Assembly: GCA_031289325.1 (NCBI GenBank)
Contig: JAITPS010000193.1
Location: 1-17,841 of the forward strand
Source of the DNA: Candidatus Methanovirga meridionalis
GTDB lineage: Archaea; Methanobacteriota; Methanobacteria; Methanobacteriales; Methanobacteriaceae
Direction: 5' to 3'
DNA length: 17,841 bases
The notes under the pieces were generated by a model. The model did no database searches. It was not told the origin of the DNA and worked only from the letters and a program-made list of their open reading frames with translations. Below are positions 1 to 8,346 of this stretch, piece by piece (positions within the stretch are counted from its first letter, which is position 1; the number at the start of each line of letters is the position of its first letter). The position numbers and the translations under genes were made by a program.

Positions 1-499
1 ATTGAAATTAAATTAATTTTTTAAATAATAATTTTTATTTCTTTATTTTTAAAAATAATAACTATAATTTTTTTAATTAAAAATTTAATAATTATATTTT
101 ATTTTTAAAAAATTCATTACTTAAAAACATTATTTCATACACTATATTTTGTAATTATTTTGTAATATATTTTGTAATTATTTTGTAATATATTATTATA
201 AATTAATTTTTCACTTAATTCTATATATTTTTCCTACTTATTAAATATTTTTGAATTTGAAATTATTGAAACATTCTAAATGTATGGGTAAAAAATCCAT
301 ATTTAAATATATATTTACTTTTAAGTAAATATTAATCAATTTTTAGCTATTTATTAGTGAATATAAAAAAATCCATTTTTTTTCAAAAATATTGAGAATG
401 TTAAGATGTTGGGTCATGACTAAAAAAATTATAATATAAATCATGTTAATTTTGACAATAATTTAATGCTACAAGTTTAATTAATGATTACCAGTCATA
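1..499. other. AT-rich non-coding region
   Basis: No credible coding sequence is visible on either strand. The first 400 bases are almost pure A/T. Two adjacent identical 23-bp copies lie at 144-166 and 167-189, each holding two TTTTGTAAT words. A GTCATGAC palindrome sits near 413-420. A TATA-like string, TATAATATAAA at about 430-440, could serve the candidate RNA downstream, but this is only a motif match. Confidence 0.6.
144..189. repeat. 23-bp tandem repeat, two copies
   Basis: Two identical 23-bp units, 144-166 and 167-189, each contain two TTTTGTAAT words. This is a simple AT-rich direct repeat with no recognised function. Confidence 0.7.
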
Positions 500-620
500 T
501 TAATATTATTGTTGGACTATGCATGCGACAATGATTAAAAATTTGAAATAAAGTCTTATAAGCTGAATTTGAGATAGGCTCAAAAAGTTCAAGAGCCATC
601 TTTTTGATACTCTCACAATA
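500..620 (+). ncRNA. candidate structured RNA, unrecognised
   Basis: This stretch is richer in G and C than the sequence around it and can fold. ATTGTTG (508-514) pairs with CGACAAT (526-532), and the stem extends through TTAAT (500-504) and ATTAA (534-538). Downstream, GGCTC (577-581) pairs with GAGCC (593-597) inside a TGAGA/TCTCA outer stem (570-574 with 611-615). TCAAAAAG (580-587) can instead pair with CTTTTTGA (600-607), giving an alternative hairpin or a pseudoknot. The GGCTC hairpin followed by TTTTT could also be a terminator. I recognise no RNA family, and expression is unknown. Confidence 0.25.
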
Positions 621-671
621 TCAAGTCACGAAAATTTTATAAAGTAGAAAAATGTAATATAATTATTATGA

Positions 672-890
672 TAAAATTCTTAATTTTTGAATGATGATTT
701 TTTTTATTAAATTATTTAATTTTAAATATTGCTTTATCAAAATCTATAATTTTAAATTTTAAATAATATAAATATATTTTGATTAATATAATTAATTTTA
801 AATTAATATTTTTTAATAATTATTTATTTTTTTTTTAATAATATTTATTTTTAAAAAAGTTATCTATTAAGAACTTTGTCAAGACCACTA
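672..890. repeat. left arm of long inverted repeat
   Basis: The reverse complement of this segment closely matches 15883-16182. The clearest block pairs 831-877 with 15897-15943, 45 of 47 bases identical by eye. Other matching blocks include the ATTATAGATTTT section and the ATTCAAAA-TTAAGAA end. The right arm is longer because it holds four copies of a 30-bp unit present once here. The arms enclose the cas operon, the array and dapL. No transposase ORF lies inside either arm. It could be a dispersed repeat, the edge of a mobile segment, or a site for inversion. Confidence 0.75.
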
Positions 891-899
891 TATAAAAAT
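889..899 (+). promoter_or_regulatory. TATA box of the cas operon
   Basis: TATATAAAAAT lies 77 bases before the cas6 start and resembles an archaeal TATA box. Transcription would start about 25 bases downstream, near 915-925, giving a 5' leader of about 50-60 bases. No other promoter as good is seen before cas6. It sits at the inner edge of the left inverted-repeat arm. Confidence 0.55.
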
Positions 900-975
900 A
901 TACCACTAAATAATCATCAATGAGCATTACATTTGAATTTCCCACCCAAAAATTTACAGAGACGGATTGATTTAA

Positions 976-1677
976 TTGAGAATAATCATGACTTTTCAGT
1001 CATTAACAGATTTTGAATATACTAAGATTAATAAATATACGATTCAAGGTTTTATATATGGTTTATTAAAAGATACAGAATTTTCTACATATCATGACAT
1101 TAAAGGATTTAAATTCTTCAATTTTTCAAATATATTTCCATTAAATGATTTTAATAAGGAACAAGCAAAGAAAATTATAATTTCATCACCAAATAAGAGA
1201 TTTATAAAATCATTACATAATTCTTTAAAAAAAATAGATAGTTTTAGCTTATCTAACTATAAAATGTTAATTAAAAATTTAAAATTATTCAATAGTGAAA
1301 ATAATAGTAAATTTATTTCAAGTACGCCAATTGTGCTTTTTCAAGATAATCAGTCAAATACTTACTTTTCTTTTGAAAAAAACCCAGATTTCGAGTTTTT
1401 TTTCAATAGACTTAAAAATAATGCTTTAAAAAAATATAATGCTTATTATAATGATGAATTTTATATGGATGGGGCTTTATTTGATTCATTCGAATTTTCA
1501 CGAGAAGTTTCTGTAAGAATAGTTAAAAATGAGAATAAATTTATAATTATAGGTTCTCTTTGGAAATATTTAGAAAAGAGTAACAATGACTATGTGAAAT
1601 TTTATAAATTTTTATTAGATTGTGGTTTAGGTGAAAAAAACTCTCTTGGTTTTGGTATGATTAATAATTTAAGGTGA
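976..1677 (+). CDS. cas6: CRISPR pre-crRNA endoribonuclease Cas6 (type I-B)
   Basis: Cas6 cuts the CRISPR transcript inside each repeat and leaves an 8-base repeat handle on the crRNA. The 233-residue product is a normal Cas6 length. His40 lies in the segment HDIKGFKFFNFS, where many Cas6 proteins carry the catalytic histidine. The C-terminal glycine-rich loop GLGEKNSLGFG (217-227) fits the GhGxxxxxGhG signature exactly. The start is taken as TTG because the resulting N-terminus, RIIMTFQSL, is the usual first beta strand; starting at the later ATG (988) would cut that strand. A weak ribosome site, GGATTGAT, begins at 964. It is the first gene of the operon, and its stop codon lies inside the cas8b ribosome site. 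Confidence 0.93.
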   Translation: MRIIMTFQSLTDFEYTKINKYTIQGFIYGLLKDTEFSTYHDIKGFKFFNFSNIFPLNDFNKEQAKKIIISSPNKRFIKSLHNSLKKIDSFSLSNYKMLIKNLKLFNSENNSKFISSTPIVLFQDNQSNTYFSFEKNPDFEFFFNRLKNNALKKYNAYYNDEFYMDGALFDSFEFSREVSVRIVKNENKFIIIGSLWKYLEKSNNDYVKFYKFLLDCGLGEKNSLGFGMINNLR

Positions 1678-1678
1678 T
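1673..1678 (+). promoter_or_regulatory. Shine-Dalgarno site deciding the cas8b start
   Basis: GGTGAT overlaps the cas6 stop codon (TGA 1675-1677) and lies four bases before the ATT at 1683. The GTG at 1782 has no comparable site. Overlap with the cas6 stop suggests translational coupling. Confidence 0.6.
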
Positions 1679-1682
1679 ATAA

Positions 1683-3530
1683 ATTTTAAATGCATTATAT
1701 GAATTAGGACAAACTTACATTGAAAAGGAAAACTTCAAAGAAACTGATATTTTAATAGATGAATTTAAAAATGCTTCTTCTGTGATTGTTGTTGAATTTG
1801 AAAGATTTGGTAATGAAATTCACTTTATCGATGTAAAACAAAAAGAATTTACATCTTCGGATAAATCTTTGTATTTATACAAGAAAGGTTCATCAAGAGG
1901 CACTAATATAACTCCATCTTCTTTAATAACAGAAGTTAAGAAAACATTCGATATCAAATTCTTAAAATGGTTTAAGGATAATAAAGATGATGATTTTATA
2001 AGACCATTTTACAATGAAATTGAAGAGAATAAAGATATGATTTTAGAAAAAATTGTGGAGGTTCATAAAAATTTAGAATCTAAAAAAAATCATCTATTAA
2101 CAATATCTATTAAAGAAAATGATGAAGTTAAGTATATAGGTAATTATTCTTATTTTGAAGATATTTTTAAGAAAAATGCCAGTGCTAAATATTATAAATT
2201 AGGATCTAAAGAAATTAAAGGTGACGGTGAATGTTTTTTATGTGGTGAAACTAAACAAGTCTTAGGACTTGTACCGAGTGCTATTGGATTTGGATTTTCT
2301 AATGCGGATAAACCTGGAAATTTACCTGATTTAAGTCAAATGAATCAATGGAAGCAGATCCCTATTTGTTTAAATTGTGCTTTGACTTTAGGAGCAGGAA
2401 AAAATTTTGTTGATAAATATTTATCCTTTTCAGAATTTGGACTAAAATACTATGCTATTCCCACCTTTTTAGATAAAAAAGACAATATTATTAACGAGTT
2501 ATTTGATTTTTATTTAGATAGTCCTGAGGATAAAAGCTATTATAATACTATTGTCTCTGATGAAAAAGAGATTTCAGAACTTAGTGAAGATTTAAATAAC
2601 ATTATTGAGTTTAAATTTTTATATTATGAAACCAATAATAGTGCTTTTAATATTTTGAGTTATGTGGAAAGTATCATGCCCAGTTGGATATCTAATTTAT
2701 ATGATGCTCATCTTAAAGTAAAAAGTAATGTAATGTTTCAAGAAGATATGATTAAATCTCTTTTTGGTAAAAATGCTGAAGGTGATTTTATAAATTTTTA
2801 TAATAAAGATCGCAAATACAATCATGTTAAAGATTACAATTGGATTTTTGGTTTTTTAAGGGATTTTTTCCCATCATCAGTAGCTAATAAATACTACATT
2901 GATTTAATAAGTTCTATTTTCAGCAATAATAAATTAAATTTTAGTTTTATTTTATCCCATTGTATGGAAACTATTAGACAAAAATTTAGACAAAATAATG
3001 AATATTTTATGAGAACTATGGTTATAGAATCGTTGATGATTTTTAGATTTTTGAATGATTTAGAATTGATTAATAATTATAATACTGATACTGAAGATAA
3101 GGAGGACTATATCATGGAAAATAATAGTAATCAATTTGATAAATATTTAAATGAATTAAATACTCCAGATAAAAAAGCAAGTTTTTTATTAGGGGTTCTT
3201 ACAAGAAAATTAACTTCCATACAATATAATGAATTAGGTTCAAGCCCATTTACTAATAAGTTATGGGGACTGTCTTTAGATAAAAAGAAAATTCAAAAAC
3301 TTTATCCAATGGTACTTGGTAAGTTAACTGAATATGATGCAGGACATTACTATATTCCATTAACAGAGGAAATTTCTGATAATTTAATAAGAACAGATAA
3401 TAATTGGAAATTAACTCGTGATGAAACAAGTTTTTACTTTGTTTTAGGTTATACACTTAGTAAACTTTATGTTTCACCTAAAAAAGGAGATAATAAAGAG
3501 GAAAATCCTGAAAAATCCGTTGATAATTAA
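1683..3530 (+). CDS. cas8b: Cascade large subunit Cas8b/Csh1 (TM1802 family), apparent ATT start
   Basis: Cas8b is the large subunit of type I-B Cascade and takes part in PAM recognition and Cas3 recruitment. The first conventional in-frame start is GTG 1782, but the open frame reaches back to a TAA at 1680. The 33 upstream codons read LNALYELGQTYIEKENF and onward, like the family's usual N-terminus. They contain no ATG, GTG or TTG. ATT 1683 follows GGTGAT at normal spacing, so I start there, giving 615 residues. A zinc-binding pair, CFLC (184-187) and CLNC (229-232), is typical of Csh1. The C-terminal 138 residues carry their own ribosome site and probably make Cas11b. A sequencing error or a true ATG-to-ATT mutation are alternatives. 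Confidence 0.9.
   Translation: MLNALYELGQTYIEKENFKETDILIDEFKNASSVIVVEFERFGNEIHFIDVKQKEFTSSDKSLYLYKKGSSRGTNITPSSLITEVKKTFDIKFLKWFKDNKDDDFIRPFYNEIEENKDMILEKIVEVHKNLESKKNHLLTISIKENDEVKYIGNYSYFEDIFKKNASAKYYKLGSKEIKGDGECFLCGETKQVLGLVPSAIGFGFSNADKPGNLPDLSQMNQWKQIPICLNCALTLGAGKNFVDKYLSFSEFGLKYYAIPTFLDKKDNIINELFDFYLDSPEDKSYYNTIVSDEKEISELSEDLNNIIEFKFLYYETNNSAFNILSYVESIMPSWISNLYDAHLKVKSNVMFQEDMIKSLFGKNAEGDFINFYNKDRKYNHVKDYNWIFGFLRDFFPSSVANKYYIDLISSIFSNNKLNFSFILSHCMETIRQKFRQNNEYFMRTMVIESLMIFRFLNDLELINNYNTDTEDKEDYIMENNSNQFDKYLNELNTPDKKASFLLGVLTRKLTSIQYNELGSSPFTNKLWGLSLDKKKIQKLYPMVLGKLTEYDAGHYYIPLTEEISDNLIRTDNNWKLTRDETSFYFVLGYTLSKLYVSPKKGDNKEENPEKSVDN
3101..3105 (+). promoter_or_regulatory. internal Shine-Dalgarno site for Cas11b
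   Basis: AAGGAGGA (core GGAGG) lies inside cas8b, eight bases before an in-frame ATG at 3114. It is one of the strongest ribosome sites in the window, stronger than the one before cas8b itself. Confidence 0.7.
3114..3530 (+). CDS. cas11b: probable Cascade small subunit Cas11b, internal start in cas8b
   Basis: This is an in-frame internal translation product of cas8b, 138 residues, starting MENNSNQFDKYL. The ATG is preceded by a near-perfect ribosome site at 3101-3105. In several type I-B, I-C and I-D systems the small subunit is known to be translated separately from the 3' end of the large-subunit gene, and several copies line the Cascade belly. Length and position fit. The preceding residues, including DTEDKEDY, are polar and look like a linker between the large-subunit body and the C-terminal domain. 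Function is inferred from that precedent; what the sequence shows directly is the ribosome site, the in-frame ATG and the domain boundary. Confidence 0.72.
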   Translation: MENNSNQFDKYLNELNTPDKKASFLLGVLTRKLTSIQYNELGSSPFTNKLWGLSLDKKKIQKLYPMVLGKLTEYDAGHYYIPLTEEISDNLIRTDNNWKLTRDETSFYFVLGYTLSKLYVSPKKGDNKEENPEKSVDN

Positions 3531-3605
3531 AAAATTTGTTTTATAATTTTAAATGATTAAATAAATATCTATTATTTTAAATTAATTTATAAAAAGGTGA
3601 GTATT
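3531..3605. other. cas8b-cas7 intergenic gap
   Basis: A 75-base AT-rich gap, the longest within the operon. TTTATAAAAA ends about 10 bases before the cas7 ATG, too close to act as a conventional TATA box for it. No hairpin terminator is evident, so cas7 is probably co-transcribed. Confidence 0.4.
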
Positions 3606-4640
3606 ATGAGCAATTCTGAAATAGTTAAAAATAGATCTGAAATTTTGTTTTTATATGATATAACTAATGCTAATCCAAATGGTGATCCATTAGATAGTAA
3701 TAAGCCACGATTAGATGAAGAAACTGAATTTAATATAGTTACTGATGTTAGATTAAAAAGAACTATAAGAGATTATTTGCATGATTATAAAAAGGAAGAA
3801 ATTTTTGTTAGAGAAATAGTAAATAATGAGGGTAAAATTCAAGATGCTAAAGCAAGAGCAAATGATTTTTTGAATAATGATAATAAAGATAATACTTTGT
3901 TAGATACGGATAGTAATAGAGATAATACTTTTTTAGGACAGAAAAAGCAGATTGCGAATAGTATTTTAGAAAAATGTATTGATGTAAGGCTTTTTGGAGC
4001 AACAATACCTGTTGATATTAAATTTAAAGAAAAAGATAAGTCTAAATCAAAAACAAGTTCTGTAACTTTTACAGGTTCTGTTCAATTTAGGTTAGGTAGA
4101 TCTCTCCATAAAGTTGAAATTACTCATATTAAAGGTACTGGTGCATTTGCATCTGGTGAAGGTAAGGAACAAAAAACATTTAGGGAGGAATATATACTTC
4201 CTTACTCTTTAATTTCTTTTTATGGGATTGTTAATGAAAAAGCAGCTGAATCTACAAAATTAACTAATGAGGATGTTAAATTATTACTTGATGGGATTTG
4301 GAATGGAACTAAAAATTTAATTTCAAGGTCTAAATTTGGTCAAGTCCCACGTTTATTAATTCAAATTGAATATAAAGATAAATATTATTTTATTGGTGAT
4401 TTAGACAAACAATTATCTTTGAAACACTCATTAGATAATGATAAAACAATTAGATCTATTAATGAAGTGAAAATAAATCTTGATCTTTTATTAAAATCAT
4501 TAGAACTTAATAAAGATAAAATCAATAGGATTAATATGAAGTATGATTCAAATATCATATTTGAAGATATTGGGGATGGAAATGATTTAAATAAGAAAAT
4601 AAAGGCTATTGGAATAGATGTTGCAGAATTAAAATTGTGA
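3606..4640 (+). CDS. cas7: Cascade backbone subunit Cas7 (Csh2 family, type I-B)
   Basis: Cas7 polymerises along the crRNA to form the Cascade backbone. The 344-residue protein has the family's N-terminal motif NANPNGDP (21-28) in the first RRM strand, followed by the DVRLKRTIRDYL helix. Further in are DVRLFGA and the TGAFASGEGKEQKTFREEY segment with the FRLGRSLHKVE strand before it, all typical of Csh2. The start is ATG 3606, five bases after GGTGA (3596-3600); the GTG at 3597 lies inside that ribosome site and is unlikely. It ends 13 bases before cas5, and the cas7 stop (TGA 4638-4640) overlaps the GAGGT ribosome site of cas5. Confidence 0.95.
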   Translation: MSNSEIVKNRSEILFLYDITNANPNGDPLDSNKPRLDEETEFNIVTDVRLKRTIRDYLHDYKKEEIFVREIVNNEGKIQDAKARANDFLNNDNKDNTLLDTDSNRDNTFLGQKKQIANSILEKCIDVRLFGATIPVDIKFKEKDKSKSKTSSVTFTGSVQFRLGRSLHKVEITHIKGTGAFASGEGKEQKTFREEYILPYSLISFYGIVNEKAAESTKLTNEDVKLLLDGIWNGTKNLISRSKFGQVPRLLIQIEYKDKYYFIGDLDKQLSLKHSLDNDKTIRSINEVKINLDLLLKSLELNKDKINRINMKYDSNIIFEDIGDGNDLNKKIKAIGIDVAELKL

Positions 4641-4653
4641 GGTTTAATTAACA

Positions 4654-5364
4654 ATGTTTAAAAAAGCTTTAGTATTTGATATTTGGGGAGATTATGCTTA
4701 TTTTAGAAAAGGTTTCACAGCAACCTCAACTTTAACCTATCCTTTTCCAAGTAGGACTACTATTTCAGGCTTAATAGCCGCAATATTAGGCTATCAAAAG
4801 GATAGTTACTATGATTTGTTTGATAAAGATAAAAGTAAAATAAGTATTCGTATTTTGAATCCTCTTAAAAAAACACGATTAAATTTAAATTATATTAATA
4901 CAAAAGAAGGTTATATGCTTTCAGATATAAAATCTCTTGGAAAAAGAGTACAAGTCCCTGCAGAATTTTTAAAAGATGTCAAATATAGAATATATGTGAG
5001 TATTAATGATAGCAAAGTGATGGATGATCTTTTTGAATTATTAAATAATCATAAAGCAATTTATACTCCTTATTTGGGAATTAGTGAATGTTTAGCTAAT
5101 TTTAAATTAGTTGTTGATGATTTTATTAGTGTTGAAAATAAAAATAGTAAGGATGTTAATATTCATAGTGTTGTACCTCAAAATAATAAAATTATCATTG
5201 AAAAAGATAAGAAATATGGTATAATCAAATCGCCAGGATTTATGGATGAAAGTAGAAAAGTAGATTATTATTTAGAATATTACTATGAAGAAAATGGTAA
5301 ACCTATTAAAATAGCTAATGCTGATTATTCACAAATAGGTGAAGATAATGTCATCTTCTATTAA
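4654..5364 (+). CDS. cas5: Cascade subunit Cas5 (type I-B, Cas5h)
   Basis: Cas5 binds the 5' handle of the crRNA and caps the Cas7 filament beside Cas8b. The 236-residue protein begins FKKALVFDIWGDYAYFRKGF, the usual first RRM strand of Cas5. TYPFPSRTTISGLIAAILG (residues about 28-46) is the strongly conserved Cas5 segment. The ribosome site GAGGT (4639-4643) is 10 bases before ATG. Its last 17 bases overlap cas3, whose ribosome site lies inside this gene, so the two are probably translationally coupled. Confidence 0.94.
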   Translation: MFKKALVFDIWGDYAYFRKGFTATSTLTYPFPSRTTISGLIAAILGYQKDSYYDLFDKDKSKISIRILNPLKKTRLNLNYINTKEGYMLSDIKSLGKRVQVPAEFLKDVKYRIYVSINDSKVMDDLFELLNNHKAIYTPYLGISECLANFKLVVDDFISVENKNSKDVNIHSVVPQNNKIIIEKDKKYGIIKSPGFMDESRKVDYYLEYYYEENGKPIKIANADYSQIGEDNVIFY

Positions 5365-7765
5365 CTCAAATTCATCATCCAATATTTTTTCACACCCTAA
5401 TAAAAAATTAGAAGAACATCTTCTCAATGTAGGAAACTTATCTAAACAAATATTTACAGATTTAAACTTTAAAAATCATGTTTTATTCGCTGAAATTTCT
5501 TTTTTAATAGGGATATCTCATGATTTTGCTAAATCAACTTCTTTTTTTCAAAAACATTTATTTGAAGGATTTAAAAGTGAAAAAACAAGGCATGGATTTT
5601 TATCTGCTGTTTTTGGTTATTATGTTATAAAAAACTTTTTAATTGAAAAAAAATTCATGAAGAATAATTATTTTAAAGCAATTAGTTATTTAGTAATACT
5701 AAGGCATCATGGTAATTTAAAAAGTCTTAAAGGAACTGATAAAGAAATAGGTAAATTAAAAATAGATTTTGATAAATTAATTCTTCAAATTGAAGATTTA
5801 AATAAGCAGGAAGTTAATGGTAATCTTAATAGTTTATATAACTTTTATAAAAAGCATAATATAGATATTTTTGACTTTTTAAATATTTATTCAACTTTAA
5901 AAAAAGAAATTAATAAGGATCTAAAAGAATTATTCTTATCTAAAGATATTTCTAATTACCTAAATTTATTAATTTTATATTCTGTATTATTAGATAGTGA
6001 TAAACTTGATGCTTCGCAAATTAAAATGATTCAATGTAAGACAATTCCTTCAGATATAGTTGATAAATTTAAACAAGAGAAATTTAAGGATAAAAACACT
6101 TTAATTAATCAAATAAGAGAAAAATCATATATCCTGTGCATGGATAAACTTAATTCAATTGATATTAAAAATAAAATATTTTCTTTAGAATTGCCTACTG
6201 GTTGTGGAAAAACTTTAAATTCTTTTTCTTTTTCTTTAAAATTACGAGAAAAAATAAACAATGATCATGATTTTACTCCACGAATTATTTATTCATTACC
6301 GTTTTTAAGTATTATTGATCAAAATGAAGCAGTTATTAGAGAAATTTTACAATATTCTAATTTAAAAGGCTCAGATATTCTTTTAAAACATAATCACATG
6401 TCTGATATGAATTATATAACAGAAGATGAAAATTTTGATGATAATAGTTCTAAGCTTCTAACTGAAGGTTGGCAGTCTGAAATTATTGTTACTACTTTCA
6501 TTCAACTGTTTTATAGTTTAATTTCTAATAAAAACAGGTCACTAAGAAAATTCCATAACATAGCTAATTCTATAATAATTCTTGATGAAATACAATCTAT
6601 CCCTTTTAAATTTTGGCCAATAATTAATAAAATTTTAAAAAATTTAGCTTATAATTTTAATTCATGGATTATTTTAATCACTGCGACACAACCATTAATT
6701 TTTGAAGAAAATGAAGAGATAATACCTTTAATAGATAATAAAGAAGAATATTTCGAAGAATTTGATAGAGTTGTTTTTAATTTTAATCTTGAGGATAAAC
6801 TTTTAGACGATTTTAAAGAAGAAATTTGTAAAACAATAGATAATAATCCTGATAAAGATATTATGGTCGTGTTAAATACAATAAATTCATCTCAAGAACT
6901 TTATAAGTATGTTAAAGAACATTTTAGCAATAATTTTGATGATGAGTTTGAAAATGATTCCATAGGAATAAAAACATTCGCTGAAAAAATAGATCTGATT
7001 TATTTATCCACTAATATCCTACCAAAACATAGATTAGATAGAATTAATCATATTAAAAATTCTAAAAACAGAAAAATTGTTGTGACCACTCAATTAATTG
7101 AAGCAGGAGTTGATATTAGTGTAGATATTATCTATCGAGATTTTGCTCCTTTAGATTCAATTATTCAAACTGCTGGAAGATGCAATAGGAATTATTCAAA
7201 AAATATGGGTCAAGTAAACATAGTTAATTTGGTTAATGAAAAAAATAAACCATACGCAAATTTTGTTTATAATTCAATACTTTTACAATCAACTAAGAAA
7301 ATTATTGGAGATATAACTGAAATTAATGAATCAAAATTTAATCTTTTTTCAAAAAAATACTATGAAATATTAATTGAGGATGGTTCTCAAGAAGATTCTT
7401 TAAATTTATTAAATATATTGACAACTTTAAATTTTTCTGAAATTCCTTATAAATTTAAATTATTAGATAATAATGGAGCAAATAAAATAGATATTTATGT
7501 TAATATTAATGAAGATGCTAATGAAATATGGGAAAAATTTATGGAAATAGAAGAGGAAAAAAATAATTTTAAAAGAAAAAATAAATTTTTAAAAATTAAA
7601 AGTTCATTTTATCAATATGTAGTCTCTATTGATATTAAAAAATTTGGAAAAGCCTTATTGCACAATGAATACTTAGGATATGTTCCAGAAGACTTATTAA
7701 ATGAAAAATATGATTTGGAAACTGGATTCATATCTGAAGATGAGGAAGAACCTTTCATAATATAA
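5348..7765 (+). CDS. cas3: CRISPR effector nuclease-helicase Cas3 (HD plus SF2 helicase)
   Basis: Cas3 is recruited by target-bound Cascade, then unwinds and degrades the DNA. The 805-residue protein has an N-terminal HD nuclease domain: EEHL (His24), SHDFAK (His58-Asp59) and RHHG (His120-His121). The helicase follows: Walker A LPTGCGKT (282-289), DEIQ (413-416), TAT (445-447), motif V TTQLIEAGVD (580-589) and motif VI QTAGRCNR (607-614). All expected catalytic residues are present, so it looks functional. The DEIQ form of motif II is common in type I-B. ATG 5348 is chosen because GGTGA (5338-5342) is five bases upstream; the GTG at 5339 lies inside that site. It overlaps cas5 by 17 bases. 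Confidence 0.95.
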   Translation: MSSSINSNSSSNIFSHPNKKLEEHLLNVGNLSKQIFTDLNFKNHVLFAEISFLIGISHDFAKSTSFFQKHLFEGFKSEKTRHGFLSAVFGYYVIKNFLIEKKFMKNNYFKAISYLVILRHHGNLKSLKGTDKEIGKLKIDFDKLILQIEDLNKQEVNGNLNSLYNFYKKHNIDIFDFLNIYSTLKKEINKDLKELFLSKDISNYLNLLILYSVLLDSDKLDASQIKMIQCKTIPSDIVDKFKQEKFKDKNTLINQIREKSYILCMDKLNSIDIKNKIFSLELPTGCGKTLNSFSFSLKLREKINNDHDFTPRIIYSLPFLSIIDQNEAVIREILQYSNLKGSDILLKHNHMSDMNYITEDENFDDNSSKLLTEGWQSEIIVTTFIQLFYSLISNKNRSLRKFHNIANSIIILDEIQSIPFKFWPIINKILKNLAYNFNSWIILITATQPLIFEENEEIIPLIDNKEEYFEEFDRVVFNFNLEDKLLDDFKEEICKTIDNNPDKDIMVVLNTINSSQELYKYVKEHFSNNFDDEFENDSIGIKTFAEKIDLIYLSTNILPKHRLDRINHIKNSKNRKIVVTTQLIEAGVDISVDIIYRDFAPLDSIIQTAGRCNRNYSKNMGQVNIVNLVNEKNKPYANFVYNSILLQSTKKIIGDITEINESKFNLFSKKYYEILIEDGSQEDSLNLLNILTTLNFSEIPYKFKLLDNNGANKIDIYVNINEDANEIWEKFMEIEEEKNNFKRKNKFLKIKSSFYQYVVSIDIKKFGKALLHNEYLGYVPEDLLNEKYDLETGFISEDEEEPFII

Positions 7766-7819
7766 AATAGATAAAGTTTGAAAAAAATTTATTAATAATT
7801 AATATATGGATATGAAAGC

Positions 7820-8311
7820 ATGATTGAAATAACTGGAGTAATGATTCAATATTTTAAATCTTGCAAGCGAGAACTTTGGTTTTATGCTCATAGAATAAAT
7901 ATGAATTATGATAATGAAGATATTGCATTAGGTAAATTAATCCATGAAAAAAGTTACAGTAGAGAGAACAAAGAGATTAAATTTGATAATATGGCATTTG
8001 ATTTTGTGAAAAAAACAAATAATTTAACTATTTTTGAAGTAAAAAAATCCAGAAAATTGGTAGAACCTGCTAAATATCAATTATATTTCTATTTATGGAA
8101 TATGAAAAATAGTGGAATCGATGCTAAAGGTGTTCTTGTATACCCTGATGAACGAAAAAGAGAAAGTGTAGAATTAACTGATGAAATTAGTAGAGAAATG
8201 AAAATTATTATAAAAGAGATAAAAAAGATCATTTCTCTTAAAACTCCACCCAAATCTATTATTAAGCCCTATTGTAAAAAATGTTCTTATTATGAATTAT
8301 GTATGGTATAA
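7820..8311 (+). CDS. cas4: CRISPR adaptation exonuclease Cas4 (RecB-like, Fe-S)
   Basis: Cas4 trims prespacers and helps choose PAM-flanked ones for Cas1-Cas2. The 163-residue protein shows the RecB-nuclease residues: GKLIHE (His42), Asp61, EVKKS (Glu73 and Lys75) and QLYFY (Gln87, Tyr91). Four cysteines, Cys15, Cys152, Cys155 and Cys161, are placed to bind a 4Fe-4S cluster, as in the family. A GGAT ribosome site (7808-7811) precedes the ATG by eight bases. It is separated from cas3 by 54 bases and begins the adaptation block cas4-cas1-cas2. Confidence 0.94.
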   Translation: MIEITGVMIQYFKSCKRELWFYAHRINMNYDNEDIALGKLIHEKSYSRENKEIKFDNMAFDFVKKTNNLTIFEVKKSRKLVEPAKYQLYFYLWNMKNSGIDAKGVLVYPDERKRESVELTDEISREMKIIIKEIKKIISLKTPPKSIIKPYCKKCSYYELCMV

Positions 8312-8346
8312 TTTTTATATTTTTTAAAAGGAAATGTGGTTTTGTT

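Noticed and set aside
577..597. GGCTC/GAGCC hairpin as a tRNA arm
   Set aside because: No acceptor stem, anticodon arm or T-loop is present at the right distances.
672..890. Insertion-sequence ends or a complete transposon
   Set aside because: No transposase is visible in or near either arm, and no short target-site duplication was recognised outside them.
3253..3456. Minus-strand ORF inside cas8b
   Set aside because: It overlaps a well-supported coding frame on the other strand and shows no family features.
3587..3596. TTTATAAAAA as an internal promoter for cas7
   Set aside because: Only about 10 bases separate it from the ATG, so the transcript would start inside the gene.
4385..4654. 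Minus-strand ORF inside cas7
   Set aside because: A shadow of cas7, whose conserved residues are clear in the + frame.
8299..8346. Longer Cas1 starting at ATG 8299
   Set aside because: It would overlap cas4 and add residues unlike known Cas1 N-termini; ATG 8347 gives the usual start.
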